Both the position numbers and the translations under genes were made by a program. Below are positions 42,372 through 50,565 of a stretch of DNA of 64,000 nt, piece by piece (positions within the stretch are counted from its first letter, which is position 1; every line of letters starts with the position of its first letter). Under the pieces are notes generated by a model. That model did no database searches. It saw only the letters and a program-made list of their open reading frames with translations, and was not told the DNA's origin. Origin of the DNA: PALSA-1335 sp965231025 (GTDB taxonomy: Bacteria > Patescibacteriota > Gracilibacteria > UBA1369); contig OZ246407.1 of the NCBI GenBank assembly GCA_965231025.1, positions 248,001 through 312,000 of the forward strand. The letters are read 5' to 3'.

Positions 42372-43832
42372 GTCCTCCTTTACGAGCAGCGCCACGTTTT
42401 CAATGTGATACGTCTGCGGAAACTGGTCCACCGGCTGCACGTACTTCAGCGTATAGCCCAATTTTGCGAACAGCGAGGCGTCACGCGCCAGTGAAGTGGG
42501 ATTGCACGAAACATAGACGATCCGTTTGGGACCGAATTCGGCAACGCTATCCACAACTTTTGGCGCGAGTCCGTTGCGGGGCGGGTCCACAAGTACGACG
42601 TCGGGTTGGCCGGCTGCTGAGAGGTTTTTTTTGAAATTTTCCAGAATTTCCTGCACATCCCCGACGACAAACTCCGCATTCTTGATTCCGTTCAGCATGG
42701 CATTGGCTTTCGCATTTTTCACGGCACTCTCGTTCAATTCTACCCCGTACACTTTCGCGGCCTTTGCCGAGCAGAAAAGTCCGATGGTCCCGGTGCCGCA
42801 ATAAAGATCGAACACGGTTTCTTTCCCCGTGAGCTGCGCCGCCTCCAGGGTTTTGGCGTATAAAACCTCGGCCATCTGGGTGTTGGGCTGGAAAAAAGCC
42901 TGGGGCGAAATGTCAAAGTGCAGCACATGCCCGTTGGGTAGTTGCAAACTCTCCCGAATCACGGGCGAACCATGACAGAGTTTTTCCACCATGGTGTTGG
43001 GTTTACCCTTCACATTGTTCCGGTGCAGAAAATACAGCGAGGTGAGGGGAATTTTTTTATGTGAACAGTACGGGACCAGTTCATCTTGAAACGCTTTCAT
43101 GAAATTTTCGGTGCCGTTTTCGGCGCAGAGGATCATCATAATCTCGCCGGTGTTTTTCCCGACGCGCACGGTGAAAGTTTTTAAAACGAGTTCCGGATCG
43201 AAACCTTTTTCGGATTCAAATTTCCGGAAAAATTCGCGGACAAAACTGACCAATCCTCCGGCAAAAGGTTCGATCAGATAACATTCGGTCAGTTCAACCA
43301 CGTCGTAATGACGGCGCTTGAGGTGAAGTCCCAGTCCCAATTTCCCGGCGGCGTCACGGCCGAAACTGAACTCCATCTTGTTGCGGTAGTGCCACGCGTC
43401 GCCTCCGATGATCGGCAGAACAACATCGTCGGAAAACCCTCCAATCCGCGTCATGGCATCCCGTACCTGCTGTTCCTTTATTTTACGCTGGGTGTCCGCG
43501 TCCATAAACTGCCACGTGCACCCTCCGCAGCCAATGGCCGCTGGCCCAAAGTGTTTGCACCTCGGTTCAATTCTTTCCGGAGACCTGCTGACAATTTTTT
43601 CCACATACCCCGTGGCGTAACTTTTTTTCTTCTTTCCGATCTTCACCAGAGCGACATCGCCGGGAACCACGTCCTCCACAAAAACCACCAGCGGCCTTTC
43701 ACCGCTCTGGACCCGTGCAACGCCCTCACCCCCGAATGCGAGAGAATCGATGGGAAGCTCAAGAACATCGCCGCTGCGTACGATTCCGTCCGCGCTGACA
43801 CTGGTTCCGCGTTGTTCCGGTTGCGCGTGCAT
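42369..43832 (-). CDS. rlmD: 23S rRNA (uracil-5-)-methyltransferase, RumA/RlmD family
   Basis: A 487-residue SAM-dependent methyltransferase. It has an N-terminal TRAM domain (about residues 18-78), an iron-sulfur cysteine cluster (CKHFGPAAIGCGGCTWQ), the SAM site (VFDLYCGTGTIGLF) and the catalytic cysteine region (VLVDPPRNGL and YVSCNPTSLARD). It methylates uracil C5 in 23S rRNA; the exact site (U1939 or U747 type) is not certain. Its ATG overlaps the yajQ-like stop codon (TAATG). Confidence 0.93.
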   Translation of the reverse strand: MHAQPEQRGTSVSADGIVRSGDVLELPIDSLAFGGEGVARVQSGERPLVVFVEDVVPGDVALVKIGKKKKSYATGYVEKIVSRSPERIEPRCKHFGPAAIGCGGCTWQFMDADTQRKIKEQQVRDAMTRIGGFSDDVVLPIIGGDAWHYRNKMEFSFGRDAAGKLGLGLHLKRRHYDVVELTECYLIEPFAGGLVSFVREFFRKFESEKGFDPELVLKTFTVRVGKNTGEIMMILCAENGTENFMKAFQDELVPYCSHKKIPLTSLYFLHRNNVKGKPNTMVEKLCHGSPVIRESLQLPNGHVLHFDISPQAFFQPNTQMAEVLYAKTLEAAQLTGKETVFDLYCGTGTIGLFCSAKAAKVYGVELNESAVKNAKANAMLNGIKNAEFVVGDVQEILENFKKNLSAAGQPDVVLVDPPRNGLAPKVVDSVAEFGPKRIVYVSCNPTSLARDASLFAKLGYTLKYVQPVDQFPQTYHIENVALLVKED

Positions 43833-44329
43833 TAACGGTAGTTGGTGAAGCTGAGAGGAACTTTAAAGGAACCTTCCTGCCGGAGCGCAGCGATCACGGT
43901 CTGCAGCTCATCCCTGCTTTTTGAGGAAACACGGACGGTGTCCCCCTGGATCGTCGCCTTCACTTTCGGGAATTTTTCTTTGAGGAGCTTGGTGATCTGT
44001 TTGCATCCTTCCTGATCCAGAGCCTTGATGAGTTTGATGACATGGCGGATCGTCATCCCCGAAGCCTCTTCGGGCTTGTCGCTCATATCCAGAATTTTGG
44101 GTGAAAGTTTGCGGTTCACCACCTTCTGCAAAAGCATGTCATGGATCGCTTTCAGTTTCATCGTGTCGGGGGCAACAACCAGAATATCGTTGTCATTCAA
44201 TGTCACCTCCGCGGTCACGCCCTTAAAATCGTAGCGGGTGAGAATTTCGCGCTTGACCTGGTCAACCGCGTTACGGAGCTCCTGCATGTTGAAGTCCGCA
44301 ACAATGTCGAAAGAAGAGTCTGATGCCAT
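43832..44329 (-). CDS. yajQ: YajQ-family nucleotide-binding protein
   Basis: A 165-residue YajQ protein: MASDSSFDIVADFNMQELRNA start, RYDFKG motif, SKSRDELQTVI end. The family binds cyclic di-GMP or RNA in some species; a role in translation or signalling here is unproven. Start 44329 matches the family; the longer open frame upstream is antisense to rlmH. Coupled by TAATG to rlmD. Confidence 0.94.
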   Translation of the reverse strand: MASDSSFDIVADFNMQELRNAVDQVKREILTRYDFKGVTAEVTLNDNDILVVAPDTMKLKAIHDMLLQKVVNRKLSPKILDMSDKPEEASGMTIRHVIKLIKALDQEGCKQITKLLKEKFPKVKATIQGDTVRVSSKSRDELQTVIAALRQEGSFKVPLSFTNYR

Positions 44330-44365
44330 AGTTCGAAAGTTAAAGACGCCCGTATTGTAGCACTG

Positions 44366-44374
44366 TGCTAGAAT
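44366..44374 (+). promoter_or_regulatory. Extended -10 promoter giving leaderless rlmH mRNA
   Basis: TG-C-TAGAAT ends six bases before the rlmH ATG at 44381, the same element and spacing as at cca. Confidence 0.6.
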
Positions 44375-44380
44375 GCGTCC

Positions 44381-44860
44381 ATGAAAATCACCATCATCCA
44401 GGTCGGAAAGACCAAACAAAGTTACTTTCAGGAAGCTGAGGCAGAGTACCTTAAAAGGCTGCACCCTTACGCGAACATAAGCATCGTGACGCTCAAGGAA
44501 GCCTCCGCCCCGTACGACCAGAACGAATCCACCCGCAGTGTTGCCAAGGACAAGGAGGCCCTGGAAATCCAGAAACATATTCCAAAAGATACCTTTCTGG
44601 TGGCTTTGGACGAACACGGAAAAACCATGACGTCCCACCAGTTCGCGGATTTCCTCACCAGGAAAAAAGATTTTGAAGGGGCAAACGTCACTTTTCTCAT
44701 CGGGGGGCCGTTCGGTTTGGCCGGGCAGATCCTCAAAAAAGCCCAATTCAAGCTCTCGTTTTCATCCATGACGTTCACCCACGAAATGATCCGGACCATC
44801 CTGCTTGAGCAGCTCTACCGGGCCTTCACCATCATGACCGGGAAGAAATACCATTATTGA
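44381..44860 (+). CDS. rlmH: 23S rRNA pseudouridine-1915 N3-methyltransferase RlmH
   Basis: A 159-residue SPOUT methyltransferase. MKITIIQVGKTK start, LDEHGKTMTSHQFADFL, the SAM-binding knot FLIGGPFGL and the terminal LLEQLYRAFTIMTGKKYHY are all as in the family. It modifies helix 69 of 23S rRNA. Confidence 0.97.
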   Translation: MKITIIQVGKTKQSYFQEAEAEYLKRLHPYANISIVTLKEASAPYDQNESTRSVAKDKEALEIQKHIPKDTFLVALDEHGKTMTSHQFADFLTRKKDFEGANVTFLIGGPFGLAGQILKKAQFKLSFSSMTFTHEMIRTILLEQLYRAFTIMTGKKYHY

Positions 44861-44884
44861 GTAATTGCACGAAAAGGATTTTTC

Positions 44885-44893
44885 TGGTACAAT
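44885..44893 (+). promoter_or_regulatory. Extended -10 promoter
   Basis: TG-G-TACAAT, 30 bp before ATG 44923 of the membrane-anchored protein. Confidence 0.55.
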
Positions 44894-44922
44894 AACAGTA
44901 AATACCCATAACAAAAACACAT

Positions 44923-45408
44923 ATGAACAAAAACAAGAAGTTTATCATTGCCGGGGTTCTCGCTCTTGTGGTCGTCACCCTTGGGGCAGTTGCTTACACC
45001 CAGTCCGACACGCTCATGGGCATGTTGAAGTTGAAGAAAGCTACCACAAACCAGCAACTCAGCGTTGCGAAGCCGGGTTATTACAACTATAAAGACAAGC
45101 CGGTCACTGTGGTGGTATCATCGGTTCCATCCGTGGTTCCATCTGTCGTCACTTCACCGGCAGGCCCATCCGTGGTTCCATCAGTTGTCGTTTCCCCGGT
45201 TGCGTCCGGAGTTCCGGTTACTGCTGTTCTTGCGGCTAAACTGAATACCAAAACCTTACCTGCTTTGACAGGAAAAGTGTTAAAGGACGCCGCAAAAGAC
45301 GATGCTGCTCGGAATCCAAGAAAATACCAGCTTTCGAACAAGGACAAGGAGAGTTTGATCAAGTTGTATAAAGAAAGACATCCTGAAGCTTTCGAACTCC
45401 AAAAATAA
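44923..45408 (+). CDS. Membrane-anchored protein with Val/Pro/Ser repeats
   Basis: A 161-residue protein: basic start, membrane helix (about residues 7-25), then an extracytoplasmic stretch with repeated SVVPSVV units (about residues 65-95), ending in a charged helical tail. The repeats look like a flexible spacer. It lies 12 bp upstream of the O-antigen-ligase-like gene, probably in the same transcript. Function unknown. Confidence 0.75.
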   Translation: MNKNKKFIIAGVLALVVVTLGAVAYTQSDTLMGMLKLKKATTNQQLSVAKPGYYNYKDKPVTVVVSSVPSVVPSVVTSPAGPSVVPSVVVSPVASGVPVTAVLAAKLNTKTLPALTGKVLKDAAKDDAARNPRKYQLSNKDKESLIKLYKERHPEAFELQK

Positions 45409-45420
45409 TTAACAGAGCGA

Positions 45421-47340
45421 ATGGTGGATCAGCTCATCAAATTGATAAAAAAAGAGGCATATCTTCTTCCGGTGGCAGTATGCCTCTTTTTAGTGCCGGT
45501 CTTCTGGAACCCGTCTTTGGGGAATCCGTTTACCCAGGGGAAGGAAATCCTCATGAAATCGGCGGTGCTGGCAACCGTGGTGGCGGCAGGCATAATACTG
45601 GTCTTCCGGAACACGGTGAAAGGAAGGGAACTTTGGAAATCGCCGCTGTTTCTCCTCTTGGCAGCCGGGGCATTGATTGCCGTCATTTCAACGGCCTTCT
45701 CTCCGACGCCGGTCATCGCGCTCTTTGGCACCTACGGCCGGGGATTCGGGCTGCTGACGCAGGTATACCTTCTGGCCTTTCTCGTCTACTGCGCACTGGC
45801 ATTGAAAGACAGAGACGGTTCAAGAATCATCCGTTACGTGTTCGTGGTTGCGGCGATCGCCGCACTGTACGGACTGCTCCAGAAAGCGGGGATTGATCCG
45901 TTATTCTCGGGGTACAACACCAGTATTTTTGAAGGACGGATCTTCAGCTTCCTGGGAAATCCGGGGTACCTGGGCCAATATCTGTTGCTGGGAATACTGT
46001 GCGGAACCTACTGTTTTGTTGAAGCAAAAAAGCGGAGTTCAAAAATGATCTTCGGAGTCACCCTTGTGTTCATGCTGGCGGCATTGTGGTTCGCGCAGAC
46101 CAGAACATCGGTGTTTGCCCTGGTGATCTGTTGCGCGCTCGCGGGTGCAAGATATTGGAAGGACATTGCTTCGGTATTAAAGAAAAAAACTTCCCGGCGC
46201 AACGTGCTGGCGGGATTGGGAATCACGGCGGTTATTGCCCTGGTCTTTCTGCTGCCGCAGAGCCGTTTTTCATTCAGTGAAGATTCGCTACGGTCAGTGA
46301 GTTCAAGACTTGAAATATGGAAGGGCGCGGTGAGCCTGATACAGAAGCATCCATGGCTTGGATACGGGCAGGAAACTTTTTCCATCTACTCGCCTGAAAT
46401 CATCACGAAGCAGTTTCTCACGCTGGAGGAGGATCTGAATCTTTCCATAGACCGCATTCACAACGAGACGCTTGAAGTGGCTTTTTCATACGGAATTTTT
46501 GCCGTTGTGTTGTATCTTCTGGTTTTCGGTTATCTTCTCCGGAAATTTTTCATCACACGATCCCGTGAGGTCGGATTGCTGACCTTATTGGTTCTGGCAA
46601 ACTTCATTCAGAATCAGTTTTCATTTTCGGATATCAGTATCAGTCTGCTCATCGCGTTCTGCCTCGGGATCATCGTCATGGACGAACTGAAGACGACGGG
46701 TCAGGTGAAGGTGAAAGTCCCACGCATTTTGGCGGGTGTCATAGCCCTCGGCGTGCTGGTGGGGGGGTATTTTGCCTTCGATAACACCGTTTATAGACCT
46801 TATGCCTCCCAGCTTGCTTATGCGGAGTCGGTGCGGAACTATCAGATAAGCTACGAAATTGCGGTGAATGAACACAAAAAGGCCACTTCACTGACCCCGA
46901 ATTACAGCGAACTGTGGTACGATTTGATATTTCTGGACCCCAGCAGTATGGGAAGAGCGCTGGAAAACATCGAAAGAATTGAAGGGAACTCGGGAAATCT
47001 TTTGGCATGGAAAGGCAACTACTACCGCGACAGCGATCCCGAAAAGGCGGGACAATACTACCTTCAGGCGCTTGAAAAGAACCCGTATTACCCGAACTGG
47101 ATACGGACGTATGCCGACATGCTTTACAAGAACGGCGATTATGAAAACGCGCTTGCCCTTTATAAGATCTACCTGGATGCCGTCCCCGATTTTTGGAAAT
47201 GGAAAGACAGCCTCAATGAACATTCACCAAAGGAACAGAAAAGTTACCGTATCTTTTTCAAAAACGTTCCGGATTTCTGGAGGACGGTGGACCGGGTGAA
47301 GGAGCTGGAAAATGGCTTAAAAACAACGATTCTGGAATAA
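45421..47340 (+). CDS. O-antigen ligase / polymerase family membrane protein with TPR tail
   Basis: A 639-residue integral membrane protein with about 10-12 helices up to residue 470. A Wzy_C/WaaL-type signature follows the large loop (SSRLEIWKGAVSLIQKHPWLGYGQETF, the typical R/E...HPxxGxG pattern). The C-terminal 170 residues form TPR-like helices (YYLQALEKNPYYPNWIRTYA). Such proteins transfer or polymerise lipid-linked glycans onto lipid, S-layer protein or pilin. With pilin and SLH proteins around, protein O-glycosylation is plausible but unproven. Confidence 0.82.
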   Translation: MVDQLIKLIKKEAYLLPVAVCLFLVPVFWNPSLGNPFTQGKEILMKSAVLATVVAAGIILVFRNTVKGRELWKSPLFLLLAAGALIAVISTAFSPTPVIALFGTYGRGFGLLTQVYLLAFLVYCALALKDRDGSRIIRYVFVVAAIAALYGLLQKAGIDPLFSGYNTSIFEGRIFSFLGNPGYLGQYLLLGILCGTYCFVEAKKRSSKMIFGVTLVFMLAALWFAQTRTSVFALVICCALAGARYWKDIASVLKKKTSRRNVLAGLGITAVIALVFLLPQSRFSFSEDSLRSVSSRLEIWKGAVSLIQKHPWLGYGQETFSIYSPEIITKQFLTLEEDLNLSIDRIHNETLEVAFSYGIFAVVLYLLVFGYLLRKFFITRSREVGLLTLLVLANFIQNQFSFSDISISLLIAFCLGIIVMDELKTTGQVKVKVPRILAGVIALGVLVGGYFAFDNTVYRPYASQLAYAESVRNYQISYEIAVNEHKKATSLTPNYSELWYDLIFLDPSSMGRALENIERIEGNSGNLLAWKGNYYRDSDPEKAGQYYLQALEKNPYYPNWIRTYADMLYKNGDYENALALYKIYLDAVPDFWKWKDSLNEHSPKEQKSYRIFFKNVPDFWRTVDRVKELENGLKTTILE

Positions 47341-47397
47341 TGTCACGCTGCGGGAATCTTTCGTATGGTTTCCACTTTCATAGTGAGGCTGAAAAGC

Positions 47398-47426
47398 TTG
47401 ACAGGACTATGGGTATATGCTATAAA
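47398..47426 (+). promoter_or_regulatory. Promoter of the repeat-bearing SLH gene
   Basis: TTGACA, 17-bp spacer, TATAAA. It lies downstream of the ATG at 47340, showing that the true start of the next gene is later (47460). Confidence 0.88.
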
Positions 47427-47459
47427 TACTTCCTTTTAACATTTCTTTTTACCCAAATT

Positions 47460-48545
47460 ATGCTTACACAGCTTAAGAAAATCGTTGCTGTCATGATGCT
47501 GTTCGCGGTTGTCATGACGCAAATCTCCATCGCTGGAGCCTGGTCAACCAGCGGATCGGGTGGAGCAACCGGCGGAAGTTCCGGTTCAACCGGCAGCACG
47601 GCCTCGACCGGCGACCAATATTGCGGCGTCTACGGATGCGACAGTACTTCGGGCGGCGGCTCAACCGGATCGACAGGATCGACCGGAAACGGTTCCACCG
47701 GTTCAACCGGCAGCACCGGCAGCACGGCCTCGACCGGAGATAAATATTGTGGCGTCTACGGATGCGACAGTACATCGGGAGGAGGATCAACCGGCTCAAC
47801 CGGAAATGATTCCACCGGTTCAACCGGCAGTACCGGCAGCACGGCCTCAACAGGAGACAAATATTGTGGCGTCTACGGATGCGACGAGACCAAAAAACCG
47901 GCTCCGGGTGAAGTCTGCGGAGTGTACTCTCCTTGCCAGAAGGAAGTTCCGGGCTCAACCCCGAGCGATCCAGGCATGAGTCTCTGCAACAACCATCCAT
48001 ATCCAAAGGATATTGACGGACATTGGGCAGAAATCTACATTCGCCGTCTCTATGACCTTTGTATTTTGGAAGGCTACCGTGACGGTACCTACCGTCCTCA
48101 GCAAAACATCACCCGCGCGGAACTGACCAAGATGGCACTCTATGCCGCAGGCATCAAGCCAAATCCAGGTTGTTACGATGCGGACTGCGGAAGTCCGTTC
48201 ATGGATCTTGATATGTGGCAGGGCTCCTGGATCCGCCCGGCATGGGACAAGCACATTGTTCAGGGTTACAGTCCTTCACGCTTTGCCCCAAACCAGTCCA
48301 TCACCCGCGCCGAAGCGACCAAGGTTATCCTTGCGGCATACGGTTTCGGACCGCTCAATACCGGAAAATCATTCTTCAACGATGTGTCAGGATGGAGCAC
48401 CGGCTGGATCGAACAGGCCCACGAGCTTGGCATCGTCCAGGGTATCGGCAACGGGAACTTTGATCCGGAACGTCCGATCACCCGTGCTGAAGCGGCAAAG
48501 ATCATCGCGAAATCCATTGAAAAGCAGGATACGACCATTAACTAA
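47460..48545 (+). CDS. SLH protein with Gly/Ser/Thr linker and repeated CGVYGC modules
   Basis: A 361-residue secreted protein. Signal peptide about residues 1-27 (cleavage near AGA). Then follow three modules, each a GST-rich stretch ending in YCGVYGCD, and a fourth related CGVYSPC. The C-terminal 180 residues hold three SLH domains (GYRDGTYRPQQNITRAEL, GYSPSRFAPNQSITRAEA and GIGNGNFDPERPITRAEA). Paired cysteines four residues apart suggest small disulfide loops or metal sites. ATG 47460 is set by the promoter at 47398. A terminator follows at 48609. Confidence 0.88.
   Translation: MLTQLKKIVAVMMLFAVVMTQISIAGAWSTSGSGGATGGSSGSTGSTASTGDQYCGVYGCDSTSGGGSTGSTGSTGNGSTGSTGSTGSTASTGDKYCGVYGCDSTSGGGSTGSTGNDSTGSTGSTGSTASTGDKYCGVYGCDETKKPAPGEVCGVYSPCQKEVPGSTPSDPGMSLCNNHPYPKDIDGHWAEIYIRRLYDLCILEGYRDGTYRPQQNITRAELTKMALYAAGIKPNPGCYDADCGSPFMDLDMWQGSWIRPAWDKHIVQGYSPSRFAPNQSITRAEATKVILAAYGFGPLNTGKSFFNDVSGWSTGWIEQAHELGIVQGIGNGNFDPERPITRAEAAKIIAKSIEKQDTTIN
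47580..47892 (+). repeat. Three in-frame tandem repeats inside the SLH gene
   Basis: The segment coding YCGVYGCD begins at 47619, 47745 and 47862, spaced 126 and 117 bp, with near-identical flanking codons (CAACCGGCAGCACGGCCTC). The in-frame spacings point to module duplication and length change by slippage or recombination. Confidence 0.9.
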
Positions 48546-48608
48546 TTGGTCCACGCGGTGAAAATCCGCGCTTCAAAAGTTCGTGTAAGCAGCGACTGAA
48601 GAAATTAC

Positions 48609-48637
48609 AAAGCGCCCCGCTCAGCGGGGCGCTTTTT
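48609..48637 (+). terminator. Rho-independent terminator
   Basis: AGCGCCCCGC, loop TCA, GCGGGGCGCT, then TTTTTT; a 10-bp GC-rich stem after the SLH gene. Confidence 0.92.
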
Positions 48638-48640
48638 TGT

Positions 48641-48648
48641 GCTACAAT
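48641..48648 (+). promoter_or_regulatory. Extended -10 promoter of the CapA-like gene
   Basis: TG-C-TACAAT (TACAAT at 48643-48648) directly after the terminator. It overlaps an in-frame ATG at 48647, which therefore cannot be the translation start. Confidence 0.6.
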
Positions 48649-48676
48649 GGCAACCACAAACCCCAACGCGATACCT

Positions 48677-50521
48677 ATGCAACAACCTGCGCAAAAATTT
48701 GAAAAAAACATGACATCATGGAAAAGCCTGGGCCTGTTCCTGGCCTTAACGCTGTCGCTGGCCGGCTGCAGTACGGGCGGGGAGAGCATGAAAGCCGATA
48801 TCCTGCAGCCCGAAACCCAGCAGCAGTATAAACTTTTGGAGGCCATGACCGGGCAGAAGGTTATGTATGACAAAGCGTATGAGAAAGCGAAGAACTATTA
48901 CGCGCCGGAAAATCCCGTCCGTGGGGTGCTGATCGGCACGAACCTCAAGAATAAAGAGGAGATCGCCGGTTTTTTCCAGAGGCTGGAAAAAAATCAGCGG
49001 TATCAAACGGTGGTATTGATCAGCGCGGTGAAACTGAATGCGGAGGGCCAGGGGGAATCATCCCTCACCGCCGGCTTGAAGCCGGTGGCCTCCGTCAGCG
49101 ATTTTGCGTATAAAACACCGTACGGAATTCTGCCGCCGCCAGGCGATATCCTTGGGAAAATCACCGGGAATACCATGGTGTCCATGGACAACATATTGGC
49201 GAAAAGGGAGGCCTGGGCCAAAGTGATCGCCCCGTTCGTCGCGAAAAGTTTTCATCAGGCCGCATTCATGCCGGTTTTTGTGAACGAGGACGCTACGGAA
49301 GCGGAAACGGAAAAACTGGCGGATTGGCTGAATACCGAGCTGCCGGAAGATACCCTGGTAGTTGCGCAGACAACGACAAAAACGTCCGGAGACCTGAACG
49401 TCGCGGCGTTCCAGCTCCGGTTTACGGAAAACGTACTTGAAAATTTCGGGTTGGAGACGGTGGGAAATCTGCCGTTCAACAACACGGTGACCACGCAGGT
49501 TTTGGAACGGTATCTCACCAAACGAAAAGCCCAGAAAATGCAAAACCAGTTCATGGAGCCCGAAACAGGAAGTTTTCTCAGCTTTTCAATGGACGGTCCG
49601 GTGTATAAAAACCGGAGCGTGTTCATGGTGGCGTTCGGGGACATCATGCTCGACCGTATGGTGAGGTCCCGGATGGACAGTCATTCCCAGGATTATCCTT
49701 TCGAAAAAATGGACCGGACCTATCTGAAGAACAACGATATTCTGGTGGCGAACCTGGAAGGTCCTGTCGCAAAAAAACGCGTACAGACAAGCAAAATGAT
49801 TGCCTTCCGTTTCAATCCCGACGTAGTGCAGGTCCTGAAGAAATACTCCTTTGACGCGTTGAGCGAGGCGAACAATCACGCCACAGATATGGGGTGGTCG
49901 GGTTTCAACGACACCTTCGAACTGCTCGCCCCGACGGGAATAAAAGTTTTCGGAAACCCCAAGGAGATTGAAGACCGCAGTGTCGCGACCTTTGACGTGG
50001 GCGGTAAGAAAATCGCTTTCCTGGGTCTGGAAGAGGTGATCTACACCATTGATGATGAAAAAGCCGTAGCGAAAATTAAAGAGCTCACCGCGCAGGGATA
50101 CAAAGTTATTCCGTTCGCTCACTGGGGGATTGAGTACCAGCACCGCCCCAACGCCAGGCAGAAGGAGCTTGCGCACAAATTTATTGATGCCGGAGCGGTG
50201 GCGGTCATCGGGCACCATCCGCACGTCGTCCAGACATTCGAAATGTACAACGGACGTCCGGTGTTTTATTCGCTCGGCAACGCGATTTTTGACCAGGACT
50301 TTTCCCTGGATACGCAGGAAGGGTTGAGTATTGCGCTGGACATCGCCGATGATCAGATCCGGATTTTACTGATGCCGATCAAAATTGACCGCAGCCAGTT
50401 CCGGCTGATGAACGCCGAAGAAAGAAAAAAGTTTTTTGAAGAGTTCGTCAGGTGGGGGGAGTACCGTTCGGAAGAGGAACGGCAAAGTGTCCTGAACGGA
50501 GCCGTCACCTTGCCGATCTAA
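48677..50521 (+). CDS. Lipoprotein fusing a MEMO-like domain to a CapA-type phosphoesterase domain
   Basis: A 614-residue lipoprotein; the lipobox LSLAGC places the lipidated cysteine near residue 31. Residues about 60-290 loosely follow the MEMO/AmmeMemoRadiSam-B plan (GVLIGTNL, TPYGILPPPGDIL, LPEDTLVVAQTT), but I do not see its usual histidines. Residues about 310-560 are a CapA/PgsA-like metallophosphoesterase domain: VAFGDIMLDR, VANLEGPVA, ANNHATDMG, PFAHWGIEY and GHHPHVVQ. CapA proteins act in poly-gamma-glutamate capsule handling. Start 48677 follows the promoter at 48641; an ATG at 48710 is the alternative. Confidence 0.8.
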   Translation: MQQPAQKFEKNMTSWKSLGLFLALTLSLAGCSTGGESMKADILQPETQQQYKLLEAMTGQKVMYDKAYEKAKNYYAPENPVRGVLIGTNLKNKEEIAGFFQRLEKNQRYQTVVLISAVKLNAEGQGESSLTAGLKPVASVSDFAYKTPYGILPPPGDILGKITGNTMVSMDNILAKREAWAKVIAPFVAKSFHQAAFMPVFVNEDATEAETEKLADWLNTELPEDTLVVAQTTTKTSGDLNVAAFQLRFTENVLENFGLETVGNLPFNNTVTTQVLERYLTKRKAQKMQNQFMEPETGSFLSFSMDGPVYKNRSVFMVAFGDIMLDRMVRSRMDSHSQDYPFEKMDRTYLKNNDILVANLEGPVAKKRVQTSKMIAFRFNPDVVQVLKKYSFDALSEANNHATDMGWSGFNDTFELLAPTGIKVFGNPKEIEDRSVATFDVGGKKIAFLGLEEVIYTIDDEKAVAKIKELTAQGYKVIPFAHWGIEYQHRPNARQKELAHKFIDAGAVAVIGHHPHVVQTFEMYNGRPVFYSLGNAIFDQDFSLDTQEGLSIALDIADDQIRILLMPIKIDRSQFRLMNAEERKKFFEEFVRWGEYRSEEERQSVLNGAVTLPI

Positions 50522-50565
50522 GAACCGCGTCACGTACAAAAAATATTCTTTAACTTTCCACGCCT

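Noticed and set aside
47340..47459. Earlier start for the repeat-bearing SLH gene
   Set aside because: A strong promoter lies downstream of it, and the extra residues spoil the signal peptide.
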